NCBI RefSeq assembly: GCF_024585165.1
Contig: NZ_CP029008.1
Location: 1,240,001-1,304,000 of the forward strand
Direction of reading: 5' to 3'
DNA length: 64,000 bases
DNA from: Bradyrhizobium sp. WBOS07
GTDB taxonomy: Bacteria > Pseudomonadota > Alphaproteobacteria > Rhizobiales > Xanthobacteraceae
A program made the translations under genes and the position numbers. Under the pieces are notes generated by a model. The model ran no database searches, had not been told where the DNA came from, and worked only from the letters and a program-made list of their open reading frames with translations. Shown piece after piece: positions 17,246 through 26,165 of this stretch (position 1 is its first letter; each line of letters opens with the position of its first letter).

Positions 17246-17540
17246 GAGCCGCTGGTCGTCATCAGCTTTGCCGGCCTTTTGCTCCATCGCAACGAGGGCT
17301 TCGGCCGCGAGCGCGGTGGACGTCGTTCATGGATCACCTGGCATCCGGGCGACGGCTGTGGGCGCGTAGCGCTTGCCGAGCGATCGACCAAGCCAGCCGC
17401 CCCCAGCTCGCCTGCGATCTGAGTCGGGCCGACGAGCGATGGAGGCCATTCGGTACCTATGAGCGCTGTGTCCCGGTCTTGGGACGATCAGCGGCTCAAA
17501 TCCCATGCAAATGAGCGATTTCAAGCGCTTGAACAGGATA

Positions 17541-17627
<87 letters not shown>

Positions 17628-17778
17628 ATGCCGTTTGGGGCACGGAGGCGGTTACTACGGTTCGGTGACGCCGTTGTCAATTCATGCTTGAAGGGCGGTT
17701 CGGGATGCCGATTGCGCATCGCAAACCGGCCCGATACAAGCCTGACAAGACGCACTCTTTTCCGCAGGAATGGCTCCC

Positions 17779-18744
17779 ATGGCATCGAATCTGGACACGC
17801 TGGTCACGGTTTTCGGCGGTTCGGGATTTTTGGGCCGGAATGTCGTCCGTGCCCTGTGCAAGCGCGATTACCGGGTTCGGGTCGCGGTGCGGCGGCCGGA
17901 ACTGGCCGGATACCTCCAGCCCTCCGGCCGGGTCGGGCAGGTCCATACCGTGCAGGCGAATCTGCGCTATCCGGCCTCGGTCGAGGCGGCGCTGCGCGAT
18001 TCGCACGTCGTGATCAATCTGGTCGGCATCCTCGCCGAGGGCGGCGAGCAGACCTTCGAGGCGGTCCAGGCCAGGGGCGCCGAAACGGTCGCCAAGGCGG
18101 CGGCCGCGGCCGGCGCCGGCCTGGTGCATGTCTCCGCGATCGGGGCCGATGCCGAATCGCCCTCGCACTATGCCAAGGCCAAGGCGGCCGGCGAGGCGGC
18201 GGTCTTGGCCGCGGTGCCCTCGGCGACGATCTTCCGCCCTTCCGTGATGTTCGGCCCCGAGGACCAGTTCACCAACCGCTTCGCCGCGCTGGCCCGGATG
18301 TCGCCGGTGCTGCCGCTGATCGGCGGCGAGACCAGGATGCAGCCGGTCTATGTCGGCGACGTCGCCACGGCGATCGCGGACGCCGTCGATGGCAAGGCCA
18401 AGGCGGGCGCGACGTACGAGCTCGGCGGGCCCGAGGTGCTGACCATGCGCGAGATCATCGAAATCATCCTCGAGATCACCGACCGCGAGCGGATGCTGGT
18501 GCCGCTGCCGTTCGGCCTCGCCCGCTTCAAGGCCGCCTTCCTGCAATTCGCGCCGGGCGCGTTCAAGCTGACGCCGGACCAGGTCACGCTGCTCGAGCGC
18601 GACAACGTCGTGTCGGAGGCGGCAAAGGCCGCCGGCCTGACGCTGGAAGGGCTCGGCATCGCCGCCGATTCGCTGGAAGCGATCGCCCCGCAATACCTCT
18701 GGCGCTTCCGCGCGGCCGGCCAGTTCCAGCGCAAGAGCGCGTGA
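17779..18744 (+). CDS. NDUFA9-like NAD(P)-binding protein (complex I-associated, atypical SDR)
   Basis: A 321-residue extended/atypical short-chain dehydrogenase of the NDUFA9 type, related to the 39-kDa accessory subunit of alphaproteobacterial and mitochondrial complex I. The Rossmann motif GGSGFLG is at the N terminus (VTVFGGSGFLGRNVVRAL). The usual catalytic Tyr-Lys region reads SHYAKAKAAGE. The start at 17779 is chosen because CAGGA lies 9 nt upstream; an ATG at 17770 would add three residues but overlaps that site. The gene stands alone between tRNA-Leu and uppP. Confidence 0.85.
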   Translation: MASNLDTLVTVFGGSGFLGRNVVRALCKRDYRVRVAVRRPELAGYLQPSGRVGQVHTVQANLRYPASVEAALRDSHVVINLVGILAEGGEQTFEAVQARGAETVAKAAAAAGAGLVHVSAIGADAESPSHYAKAKAAGEAAVLAAVPSATIFRPSVMFGPEDQFTNRFAALARMSPVLPLIGGETRMQPVYVGDVATAIADAVDGKAKAGATYELGGPEVLTMREIIEIILEITDRERMLVPLPFGLARFKAAFLQFAPGAFKLTPDQVTLLERDNVVSEAAKAAGLTLEGLGIAADSLEAIAPQYLWRFRAAGQFQRKSA

Positions 18745-18819
18745 GGGGTCGTCTCTCCGTCGTCGTGGCCGGGCCTGACGAGTTTCAGCGTTGAGACTGC
18801 TGTAACCTGAACTTCGAGG

Positions 18820-19626
18820 CTACTGCCCGAGCGCCAGCGCGATCAGGCCGAGCGTGCCGACGATGACACGCCACCAGGCGAACACCACGAAGCCGTGGCG
18901 GGTGACGTAGGTCAAGAACGTCTTCACCACGATGATGGCGGTGATGAAGGACACCACGAAGCCGATCGCGACGATGCCCATATGGTCCGTCGTCATCTCG
19001 GCGCGGCTCTTGTAGAAGTCGTAGGCGAACGCGCCGATCATGGTGGGGATGGCGAGGAAGAACGAGAACTCCGCCGCCGCGCGCTTATCGGCCCCGAGCA
19101 GCATCGCAGCGACGATGCTGGCGCCGGAGCGCGATACGCCCGGGATCATCGCCACGCACTGCGCGATGCCGATATAGAGATACATCAGAAGCGGAAACCT
19201 GGTGGCGTCGTGCTCGCGCGGCTTCAGCTCGAGCTTGTCGATCCAGAGCAGGATGGCGCCGCCGACGATCAGCGTGAAGCAGATGACCCAGGGATTGAAC
19301 AGCAAGGCCTTGATGTACTTGCCGGCGACGAGGCCGACGATCACAGCCGGCAGGAACGCCACCAGCACGCCGATCACGAAGCGGCGCGCATCGGCATCGC
19401 CCGTGAACATGCCGATCACGACGTCCCAGAGCTTCCTGAAGTAGAGCCCGACGATGGCGAGGATCGCGCCGAGCTGGATCAAAACCGTGAACGAATCCCA
19501 GAACGCGCCTTCGCCGAGATGGAAGAAGCGCTCAGCGAGCAGCAAATGGCCGGTCGAGGATACGGGAAGGAACTCGGTCACACCCTCGATGATGCCGAGG
19601 ATCACTGCCCGTATTGCGTCTGACAT
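18820..19626 (-). CDS. uppP: Undecaprenyl-diphosphatase UppP (BacA)
   Basis: A 268-residue integral membrane enzyme that dephosphorylates undecaprenyl diphosphate, recycling the carrier for peptidoglycan and O-antigen synthesis; it also gives bacitracin tolerance. Family motifs are EGVTEFLPVSSTGHLLL near the N terminus and PGVSRSGAS in the middle. About eight hydrophobic helices can be traced. The length is normal. It is convergent with the NDUFA9-like gene. Confidence 0.95.
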   Translation of the reverse strand: MSDAIRAVILGIIEGVTEFLPVSSTGHLLLAERFFHLGEGAFWDSFTVLIQLGAILAIVGLYFRKLWDVVIGMFTGDADARRFVIGVLVAFLPAVIVGLVAGKYIKALLFNPWVICFTLIVGGAILLWIDKLELKPREHDATRFPLLMYLYIGIAQCVAMIPGVSRSGASIVAAMLLGADKRAAAEFSFFLAIPTMIGAFAYDFYKSRAEMTTDHMGIVAIGFVVSFITAIIVVKTFLTYVTRHGFVVFAWWRVIVGTLGLIALALGQ

Positions 19627-19795
19627 ATTTACGGTCCATTTCGGCTTGAAAAGCGGGGCTCTTCTCGCCTATTCGCCCCCATGCCGCAATCGCAAAATGC
19701 GAAATCACGCCCTTGCCTCGCGGTTATGAAGGACTAGTGTGGCGCCGCACAAACATTGATGGATTCTTAAGCACCATCAAATAGTCAAAGGCTTC

Positions 19796-20488
19796 ATGTT
19801 TACGCTGTTTCATCATCCGTTCTGTCCGCATTCGCGCTTCATCCGCCTGATCGCGGGTGAATACGGGCTCGACCTCAAGCTGGTCGAAGAACGCAGCTGG
19901 GAACGGCGCGAGGCATTTCTGTTGCTCAACGCCGCCGGCACGACGCCCGTCTTGGTGGACGACGAGCAGGCGCCCGTGCCGGGCGCGGCGATCATCGCCG
20001 AATATGTCGACGAGGCCTATGGCGCCGAGATGGGCGTGAAGCGCCTGATGCCGGAGACGCTTGCCGAGCGCGTCGAGGTGCGCCGGTTGATGGCCTGGTT
20101 CAACGAAAAATTCTTCGAGGAGGTCTCGCATCCCCTCGTCACCGAGCGCATTTACAAGCGCTTCATGAGCGAGGAGAACGGTGGCGGGCCGCCGTCGGCC
20201 GACGTGATGCGCGCCGCCAAGGCCAATGTGCGCTATCATCTGGCCTATATCGGCTGGCTGGCGCAGACCCGCAATTTCCTCGCCGGCGACCGGATCACCT
20301 ACGCGGATCTCGCCGCCGCGGCGCATCTCTCGGCGATCGACTATCTGGGCGATGTGCCATGGAGCGAGGACGACGCAGCAAAGGCGTGGTACGCGCGGGT
20401 GAAATCCCGCCCGTCGTTCCGTCCGCTGCTGAGCGAATGGCTGGCCGGCGTGCCGGCATCGCGGACCTACGTGGACCTAGATTTCTGA
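19796..20488 (+). CDS. Glutathione S-transferase family protein
   Basis: A 230-residue cytoplasmic protein with an N-terminal thioredoxin-like domain (1-80) containing [14 protein letters not shown], a candidate CPHS active site, and the cis-Pro segment TTPVLVDDE. An all-helical C-terminal domain follows, containing [24 protein letters not shown]. The substrate is unknown. It directly precedes queG and its stop overlaps the possible queG start region. A short loop ([12 protein letters not shown]) is inserted in the helical domain. Confidence 0.88.
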   Translation: MFTLFHHPFCPHSRFIRLIAGEYGLDLKLVEERSWERREAFLLLNAAGTTPVLVDDEQAPVPGAAIIAEYVDEAYGAEMGVKRLMPETLAERVEVRRLMAWFNEKFFEEVSHPLVTERIYKRFMSEENGGGPPSADVMRAAKANVRYHLAYIGWLAQTRNFLAGDRITYADLAAAAHLSAIDYLGDVPWSEDDAAKAWYARVKSRPSFRPLLSEWLAGVPASRTYVDLDF

Positions 20489-21612
20489 ACTCCGATCCGA
20501 CTGAACTGAAGACGGCGCTCGAGCGCGAAGCCCTCGCGCTCGGCTTCGACTGCATCGGCATCACCGCACCGGGCACGATCGAAGCGGCCGGAAAATACTT
20601 TCTCCAATTCATCGCCTCCGGCGGCCATGGCGATATGGACTGGCTCGCGGCGCAGCCGGAGCGCCGCGTCGATCCGCGCGGACTGTGGAGCGACGTGCGC
20701 AGCGTGATCATGCTCGGCGTCAATTACGGTCCCGACTCCGATCCGCTCGCAATCTTGAAGCAGCGCACGCGCGCGGCGATCTCGGTCTATGCGCAGGGCG
20801 ACGATTATCACGACCTCATCAAGAAGAGGCTGAAGGCGCTGGCGCGCTGGCTGGTCGCGACCGCGCCGTCGGACGTGAAGGTGTTCGTCGACACCGCGGC
20901 GGTGATGGAGAAGCCCTTGGCGCAGACTGCGGGTCTCGGTTGGCAAGGCAAGCACACCAACCTCGTCTCGCGCGAGTTCGGCTCATGGTTGTTCCTCGGC
21001 GCGATCTACACCACGCTGGAGCTGCCGCGCGACGCCGCCGAGATCGATCATTGCGGCTCGTGCCGGGCCTGCCTCGACATCTGTCCGACGTCGGCCTTCC
21101 CAGCGCCGTACAAGCTGGATGCACGGCGCTGCATCTCCTATCTCACGATCGAGAACAAGGGACCGATCCCGCGCGAATTCCGCAAAGCCATCGGCAATCG
21201 CATCTACGGCTGCGATGATTGTCTTGCGGCATGTCCGTGGAACAAGTTCGCGCAGGAGGGACGCGAGACCAAGCTCGCCGCGCGCGACGAATTGCGCGCG
21301 CCGTCGCTTGCCGAACTGGCACGGCTCGACGATTCCACCTTTCGTGCGCTGTTCACGAAGTCGCCGGTGAAGCGCATCGGCCGCGACCGCTTCTTGCGCA
21401 ACGTGCTGATCGCGATCGGCAACTCCGGTGAGGCAACGCTGGCAAACGAGGCACGGCGGCTGCTGGACGATGAGAGTCCGCTGGTGCGTGGGGCGGCGGT
21501 GTGGGCGCTGGGGCAGTTGGTCGTTCGGGAAGAGTTTGAGGCGATGAAGTCTGCTGCCGCGAGCAGCGAGCACGACGAGAGCGTGCGTGAGGAGTGGAAG
21601 GCTGCCTCCTAG
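20437..21612 (+). CDS. queG: Epoxyqueuosine reductase QueG
   Basis: A cobalamin-dependent iron-sulfur enzyme that reduces epoxyqueuosine to queuosine at the tRNA wobble position. Two [4Fe-4S] motifs are visible: [12 protein letters not shown] and, further on, [10 protein letters not shown]. The DUF1730/QueG N-terminal domain precedes them. A HEAT-like C-terminal segment ([20 protein letters not shown]) follows. The start is uncertain: homology begins at [16 protein letters not shown], next to a CTG at 20485 that overlaps the GST stop. I used the nearest in-frame ATG (20437), which gives 391 residues and overlaps the GST gene by 52 nt. Confidence 0.88.
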   Translation: MAGRRAGIADLRGPRFLNSDPTELKTALEREALALGFDCIGITAPGTIEAAGKYFLQFIASGGHGDMDWLAAQPERRVDPRGLWSDVRSVIMLGVNYGPDSDPLAILKQRTRAAISVYAQGDDYHDLIKKRLKALARWLVATAPSDVKVFVDTAAVMEKPLAQTAGLGWQGKHTNLVSREFGSWLFLGAIYTTLELPRDAAEIDHCGSCRACLDICPTSAFPAPYKLDARRCISYLTIENKGPIPREFRKAIGNRIYGCDDCLAACPWNKFAQEGRETKLAARDELRAPSLAELARLDDSTFRALFTKSPVKRIGRDRFLRNVLIAIGNSGEATLANEARRLLDDESPLVRGAAVWALGQLVVREEFEAMKSAAASSEHDESVREEWKAAS

Positions 21613-21621
21613 CCCACCACT

Positions 21622-21723
21622 GTCATTCCCCGCGTAGGCGGGGAATCCAGTACGCCGCGGCCCATCGATTCAATCACTGCTGTCACGGAGTACTGGATCG
21701 CCCGCCTGCGCGGGCGATGACAG
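21622..21723. repeat. Dispersed palindromic repeat, GTCATTCCCCGC type (copy 1)
   Basis: An imperfect palindrome of about 100 nt: a GTCATtCCCCGC..GCGGGGaAT hairpin, the shared core CCAGTACGCC / GGAGTACTGGAT, and a closing CCCGCCTGCGCGGGCGATGAC hairpin. A second copy lies at 23240-23341. It separates queG from the thioesterase gene. Confidence 0.8.
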
Positions 21724-21778
21724 CTGTCGTCGTGGCTGAGACCTTGATTTCCCCACCCAATCCCGCAATCTCGCGCGC

Positions 21779-22576
21779 ATGACAAACATGCCTTTCTTCA
21801 CCCGCGACGGCGATACATTCCATCCGACGGAAGTGGCCAATGGTCCCTGGGATCCGAAATCGCTGCACGGTCGCGTCATCGTCGGCCTGCTCGGCTTTGC
21901 CATCGAGGAGCGCCATTCCGGTCCCGACTTCGTGCCGGCGCGGCTCACCGTCGACATGTTTCGCCTGCCGACCATCGACAAGCCGATCGAGGTGACGACG
22001 CGCCTCGTGCGCGACGGTCTGCGCATCCGCGTGGTCGAAGCGGAATTCGTCTCCGGCGGCGTCAGCATGGCGCGCGCCTCCTGCCAGCTGCTGCGCAGGA
22101 CGCAAAATCCCGAAGGCAACGTCTGGTCGCCGCCGAACTGGGAGGTGCCGAAGCCGGACGAGATTCCGAAGCCGACCGATCCGAGGCTCGGCATGAACGG
22201 CAAATGGACGACGCGCCCGATCGTCGGGCACATGGGCTCGCTCGGGCCGCGCCGGCTCTGGATGAGCGAGGTGCGCGAGCTCGTTGCCGGCGTGCCGATG
22301 ACGCCGTTCGTCCATGTCGCCGTTGGCGCCGATTTCGCCAGCCCGTTCGCCAATGCCGGCGACAACGGCCTCGGCTACATCAACAGCGACGTCACGATCT
22401 ATCTGCACCGACTGCCGGTGACGAAGTGGATCGGCTTCGAGGTGGTGAACCACCACGCCACCGATGGCGTCGCGATCGGCGAATGCTGGCTCTATGACGA
22501 GCAGGGCCCGATCGGCACCGCGACGGTCGCCGCGCTGGCGCAGCGCAAGCCGATGGCGAATCCGTCGAAGCGGTAG
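21779..22576 (+). CDS. Thioesterase-like superfamily protein (double hotdog)
   Basis: A 265-residue protein with an acyl-CoA thioesterase-type double hotdog fold. The N-terminal half starts PFFTRDGDTFHPTEVANGPW and has the hydrophobic helix segment SLHGRVIVGLLGFAIE. The C-terminal half has YINSDVTIYLHRLP and ends with WLYDEQGPIGTATVAALAQR, the typical last strands. No signal peptide is present. A second ATG four codons in (21788) is an alternative start. The likely activity is hydrolysis of an acyl-CoA; the substrate is unknown. Confidence 0.75.
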   Translation: MTNMPFFTRDGDTFHPTEVANGPWDPKSLHGRVIVGLLGFAIEERHSGPDFVPARLTVDMFRLPTIDKPIEVTTRLVRDGLRIRVVEAEFVSGGVSMARASCQLLRRTQNPEGNVWSPPNWEVPKPDEIPKPTDPRLGMNGKWTTRPIVGHMGSLGPRRLWMSEVRELVAGVPMTPFVHVAVGADFASPFANAGDNGLGYINSDVTIYLHRLPVTKWIGFEVVNHHATDGVAIGECWLYDEQGPIGTATVAALAQRKPMANPSKR

Positions 22577-22598
22577 GAGCGCGCGCCACCCTCTGTCC

Positions 22599-22723
22599 GT
22601 CATTCCGGGGCGTGCGAAGCACGAGCCCGGAATCCATTCCTCCTCCATTCCTGCGGCCCGATGGATTCTCAGGTGCGCAATTGCGCACCATAGCTCGCGC
22701 CAAGTGGCGCGCCCCGGAATGAC
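22599..22723. repeat. Dispersed palindromic repeat, GTCATTCCGGGGC type (copy 1)
   Basis: The ends GTCATTCCGGGGCG and CGCCCCGGAATGAC are inverted repeats. The interior holds an uninterrupted 18-bp palindrome GGTGCGCAATTGCGCACC (22672-22689). Related copies lie at 50505-50660 and 51522-51625. Confidence 0.8.
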
Positions 22724-22742
22724 GATGTGGAGGGAGACGCGC

Positions 22743-23213
22743 CTATCCCAAATGTCGCTGCATCTCCGGTCGCGCCTTGAGCTCGGCGCCCTGCTTGGCG
22801 ACGATCTTGGCGATGCGTTCCGGCGCGAAGTTCAGATCGACGAACGCCGGCGCGGTGTTGGCGACCTCGTGATAGCTCGCGATCTTTCCGCCCTTCAGCG
22901 TCATGATCGCGACGCCCTCGAACATCGCCCGCGCGCCGTTCGCTTCCGGCAGGGTCGAGCGATAGCTGAAGGTGTAGCGCGCATAGAGCGTGGTGCCGTC
23001 CGAAACGGGGTCATGCATGTCCCAGCGGAAATCGGTCGCGGTGCGATAGAACCAATCGTCGATCATCGCGGCGATTTTCGCGCGGCCTGTGAACGCGCCG
23101 TAGAAGACGTCGTGATAGACGCCGTCCTCAGTGAACAATTCGGCGAAGGCGCGGCCGTTGCGCTGCTCGACGGCGGCGCAGAACGCCCGCAGCATGGCGG
23201 TGGTGTCTGTCAT
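22743..23213 (-). CDS. Nuclear transport factor 2-like (SnoaL-type) protein
   Basis: A 156-residue single-domain alpha+beta cone-fold protein. Typical features are the N-terminal helix FCAAVEQRNGRAFAELF followed by TEDGVYHDVFYG, the middle strands HDPVSDGTTLYARYTFSYRS, and the closing strand MTLKGGKIASYHEVANTAP. Members act as isomerases or hydrolases or bind small ligands; nothing here identifies a substrate. It is flanked by two palindromic repeats, so it is probably transcribed alone. Confidence 0.8.
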   Translation of the reverse strand: MTDTTAMLRAFCAAVEQRNGRAFAELFTEDGVYHDVFYGAFTGRAKIAAMIDDWFYRTATDFRWDMHDPVSDGTTLYARYTFSYRSTLPEANGARAMFEGVAIMTLKGGKIASYHEVANTAPAFVDLNFAPERIAKIVAKQGAELKARPEMQRHLG

Positions 23214-23239
23214 TGGCGCTTCTCCCTCTCTCGTTCTCC

Positions 23240-23341
23240 GTCATGCCCCGCGCAGGCGGGGCATCCAGTACGCCACGGCCTTTCGGTTCTATCGCTGCCG
23301 TCTCTGGAGTACTGGATTGCCCGCCTTCGCGGGCAATGACA
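23240..23341. repeat. Dispersed palindromic repeat, GTCATTCCCCGC type (copy 2)
   Basis: The same layout as 21622-21723: CCCCGC..GCGGGG hairpin, CCAGTACGCC core, GAGTACTGGATTGC, and a closing CCCGCCTTCGCGGGCAATGAC hairpin. It lies between the NTF2-like and alpha/beta hydrolase genes. Confidence 0.8.
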
Positions 23342-23353
23342 GCGAGTTACACT

Positions 23354-24166
23354 TCACCCGATCTCGGCGACCGCTGCAAGAATGCGGGCGATGTCCTGCG
23401 GGCGGGAGAGGCGGTGGTCGCCGTCCTGGATCATGGTCAACACGACGTCGTCGGCCGGCAGACGGTGCGTCAGCGCGAAGGCGTGCTGCCAGGGCACGTC
23501 GGGATCTTTCGCACCCTGCAGGATGCGGACCGGGCAGCCGAGATCGATGGCGCTGCCGAGCACGAGATGGTTGCGGCCCTCCACGATCAGGTTCCGCGTG
23601 ATCGGATAGGGCGAGCCGTCGCCATAGTCCGACGGCCTCATCCAGACGCCCTTGGTCTCGATCTCCTGCTTCACCGCCGGCGAAAAATTCTTCCACATCA
23701 GCTCTTCGGTGAAATCGGGCGCCGGCGCGATCAGCACGAGCCCGGCGAGCGAGGCCTTGGCTTGTTGCTTCTTCTCCTGTTGCTGTTGCCGCTTCTTGAT
23801 CTCGCGCGCGAGCAGCAGTGCCATCCAGCCGCCCATGGACGAGCCGATCAGAACCTGCGGGCCCTCGCAGAAGCGTTCGAATACCGCAACGCTGTCCTCG
23901 AGCCAGCGGCCGATGGTTCCATCGGCGAAATCGCCGCCGGATTCGCCGTGACCGGAATAGTCGAACCGGACCATGGCGCGGCCATGATCCCGGGCCCAGC
24001 CGTCCAGCGCGACGGCCTTGCCGCCCTGCATGTCCGACTTGAATCCGCCCAGCCAGACCAGGCCAGGGCCGCTGCCTGCACGGTGGCGGACCGCGATCCT
24101 CCGTGCGGACGGCCCCTCGCCCACATCGATGAAGTCGAGCACGGCATCGGGATTTGGATCGGTCAT
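23354..24166 (-). CDS. Alpha/beta hydrolase
   Basis: A 270-residue cytoplasmic hydrolase. The nucleophile elbow GSSMGGW puts Ser110 as nucleophile, the oxyanion-loop region is WLGGFKSDMQGGK, and the acid and base lie in QGAKDPDVP and DGDHRLSRP. An unusual Lys/Gln-rich stretch (about 124-137, KKRQQQQEKKQQAK) is inserted after the nucleophile helix. The start at 24166 is the first ATG before recognisable sequence. The family resembles ABHD10/palmitoyl-thioesterase-like hydrolases. The substrate is unknown. Confidence 0.85.
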   Translation of the reverse strand: MTDPNPDAVLDFIDVGEGPSARRIAVRHRAGSGPGLVWLGGFKSDMQGGKAVALDGWARDHGRAMVRFDYSGHGESGGDFADGTIGRWLEDSVAVFERFCEGPQVLIGSSMGGWMALLLAREIKKRQQQQEKKQQAKASLAGLVLIAPAPDFTEELMWKNFSPAVKQEIETKGVWMRPSDYGDGSPYPITRNLIVEGRNHLVLGSAIDLGCPVRILQGAKDPDVPWQHAFALTHRLPADDVVLTMIQDGDHRLSRPQDIARILAAVAEIG

Positions 24167-24415
24167 GGAACGTTTACTCTGACTGTGCGGTTTGAGCTGT
24201 TGGGGGCGCCTTCTGCGGCGCAATCGGATGCGGCATTGGCCCTTTGGGACGCTTGCGGAACAGAAGCAAGGTGTCTATGTCGATCAGCGTGCCCGGGCGT
24301 GACCAAAATGCCTCGCATTTGAGGGTTTTTCGCTTCCTGCACGAGCGACTTGCTTGCCGGCAACCGCATCTTCCTTCAAGATAGCCGCTTCTTTCACAAC
24401 TTTGGAGAACCACCC

Positions 24416-24955
24416 ATTCGCCGTCCTAATAAAGCTCCGCCCGCTGCCAGCAAAGACGGGCCGCGCATCAATGATGATATCCGCAATGCGCAGATCCAGC
24501 TGATCGACGCGGCCGGTGACAACAAAGGCACCGTCGAGACAGTTATGGCAATCCGCATGGCTCAGGAAGCCGGCATGGATCTGGTCGAGATCTCGCCGAA
24601 TGTCAGCCCTCCCGTCTGCAAAATTATGGACTACGGGAAGTACAAGTATTCGGCACAGAAGAAAGCCGCCGAAGCCCGCAAGCGGCAGAAGACCGTCGAA
24701 ATCAAGGAGATCAAGCTCCGCCCGATGATCGACGATCACGATTACGACGTGAAGATGCGCGCGATGCAGCGGTTCTTCGAAGAAGGCGACAAGGTCAAGA
24801 TTACGCTGCGCTATCGCGGCCGCGAAATGGCGCACCAGGAGATCGGCACCAAGCTTCTGGACAAGATCAAGACCGACGTGGCCGAGCTCGCCAAGGTCGA
24901 GCAGGACGCGCGCTTCGAAGGCCGCCAGGTCGTCATGGTGCTGGCGCCGCGCTGA
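24416..24955 (+). CDS. infC: Translation initiation factor IF-3
   Basis: A 179-residue factor that binds the 30S subunit and rejects wrong start codons. The N-domain has [17 protein letters not shown], the basic linker [12 protein letters not shown], and the C-domain [18 protein letters not shown]. The start is assigned to an ATT at 24416, with GGAG 8 nt upstream. IF-3 genes characteristically use ATT or similar poor starts so that IF-3 represses its own synthesis. An in-frame ATG at 24350 would add 22 residues with no similarity to the family. rpmI and rplT follow, but about 930 nt away. Confidence 0.93.
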   Translation: MRRPNKAPPAASKDGPRINDDIRNAQIQLIDAAGDNKGTVETVMAIRMAQEAGMDLVEISPNVSPPVCKIMDYGKYKYSAQKKAAEARKRQKTVEIKEIKLRPMIDDHDYDVKMRAMQRFFEEGDKVKITLRYRGREMAHQEIGTKLLDKIKTDVAELAKVEQDARFEGRQVVMVLAPR

Positions 24956-25046
24956 TCGCGACTGGTTGGGACCATAGCAAGTTTGACGGCCCGTCCGGAT
25001 CTCCGGCGGGCCGTTTGTTTTGAAGGATGCGAGCGGCGAACTCCGC

Positions 25047-25177
25047 TGCACCCTCGCCCGCTTGCGGGAGAGGGTGACGCGCGCAGCGCGGCGGGTGAGG
25101 GCTTTCGCCTCTTGGGGATTCTCGCTTGCGGAGGCACCCTCTCCCCGACCCTCCTCCGCAAGCGGGGGAGGGAGCGC
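25047..25177. repeat. Dispersed repeat with CCCTC..CGCAAGCGGG..GAGGG hairpins (copy 1)
   Basis: Two hairpins (CCCGCTTGCGGG and CTCCGCAAGCGGGGGAG) are embedded in CCCTCTCC/GGAGAGGG flanks, with GCGCGCAGCGCGGCGGGTGAGG between them. Relatives occur at 28238-28386, 28781-28819 and 38318-38467. Confidence 0.7.
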
Positions 25178-25207
25178 ACCGCCGTCGTGGCGATGGTTTG
25201 CGCCTAT

Positions 25208-25612
25208 TCAGGTCCTTGTCGCCTGCCAGGTGCCGCTGCAGGGGTCGCCGGAAATGACGCCCTTCCACGAGCCGGTGCCGTTCACGCCGGCGAGCCGGCC
25301 GCCGCCGCTGGCGTGGGACGCGCCGACCGAGACCTGGACCGCGACGGCGCCGCCGCGCATGACCGTGCCGGAGACCCGGCCCCCGCCGGCGGACGAGACC
25401 CGGCGGCCGATGACGGTGAAGGGCACGCTGTAGCCCGAGCTGCAATTGCCCCGGGTGGTGGCGAAGGTGACATTCCAGATGCCGTCATAGCTGCCGACGC
25501 GGGCGTCGGCAGTCGAGGGCAGCGCGGCCGTGGCGAGCACGGCGAACAGCGCCAGACGGCGCGGGCGGGCGAAACCGGTCAAAAGCGAAAGCGATCGGGA
25601 ATGACGAGCCAT
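25208..25612 (-). CDS. Exported hypothetical protein of a rhizobial beta-rich family
   Basis: A 134-residue secreted protein. The signal peptide covers about 1-37 (FARPRRLALFAVLATAALPSTADA). The mature part has strands YDGIWNVTFATTRGNC...GTVMRGGAVAVQVSVGA and ends GSWKGVISGDPCSGTWQATR. This YDGxW..GxW..CSGxWxA pattern recurs in many rhizobial exported proteins of unknown function. The two Cys could form a disulfide. The start at 25612 has CAGGA upstream. It sits antisense within the infC-rpmI gap and is unlikely to be linked functionally to translation. Confidence 0.72.
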   Translation of the reverse strand: MARHSRSLSLLTGFARPRRLALFAVLATAALPSTADARVGSYDGIWNVTFATTRGNCSSGYSVPFTVIGRRVSSAGGGRVSGTVMRGGAVAVQVSVGASHASGGGRLAGVNGTGSWKGVISGDPCSGTWQATRT

Positions 25613-25835
25613 TTTGGTCCTGCTCCGGGCGACACGGCTGGGACATGGGGGTGGCAACATCGGATAGTCGCCGACCAAGTTCCGTCGGTTCATCGTTGCC
25701 AATTGGCTTGTCCTCTGCCATAAGCCCAGCCTTCATCGCCCGGCTGATTAAGGGCTGCCGTGGCGGTGTCCGTGCGGGTTTCGCGCTAGTTCGTAAAACC
25801 TGAGCACAATCAACGCTCTAACGAGCATTTTTGAC

Positions 25836-25879
25836 GGCCAGCCGCCTTCGCGGGCGGATCTCTGTGGCCATTAGGAGAG
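25836..25879 (+). promoter_or_regulatory. Structured leader before rpmI (candidate ribosomal-protein autoregulatory site)
   Basis: GGCCA (25836-25840) pairs with TGGCC (25865-25869), enclosing an inner stem CCGCC/GGCGG (25842-25846 with 25853-25857). The asymmetric internal loop ATCTCTG separates the two. The ribosome binding site AGGAGAG (25873-25879) starts just after the outer stem. In other bacteria L20 represses this operon by binding its leader; that this hairpin does so is an inference. Confidence 0.45.
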
Positions 25880-25883
25880 CCAA

Positions 25884-26084
25884 ATGCCCAAGCTGAAGAC
25901 CAAATCGGGCGCTAAAAAGCGCTTCAAGGTGACTGCCACCGGCAAAGTGATGCACGCCCAGCGCGGCAAGCGTCACGGCATGATCAAGCGGACAAAGAAG
26001 CAGATCCGTCAGCTCCGCGGCACCCGCGTGCTGTTCAAGACCGACGGCGACAACGTCAAGAAGTACTTCTTGCCGAACGCCTGA
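25884..26084 (+). CDS. rpmI: 50S ribosomal protein L35
   Basis: A 66-residue, very basic ribosomal protein. It begins [20 protein letters not shown], with the typical [19 protein letters not shown] region. The start is supported by AGGAGAG. It forms an operon with rplT 81 nt downstream. A hairpin leader precedes it. Confidence 0.97.
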   Translation: MPKLKTKSGAKKRFKVTATGKVMHAQRGKRHGMIKRTKKQIRQLRGTRVLFKTDGDNVKKYFLPNA

Positions 26085-26165
26085 TCGCGTCCACGATCAC
26101 TGCCGAACGTGCCGCGCCGTTGCGCGGCAATCCGATAACCAAAGTCATCTCTGAAGGATTTCGTC

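Noticed and set aside
24956..25207. CRISPR-like repetition near 25.0-25.2 kb
   Set aside because: The repeats are palindromic arms of one dispersed element, with no regularly spaced direct repeats or spacers. No cas genes are present.
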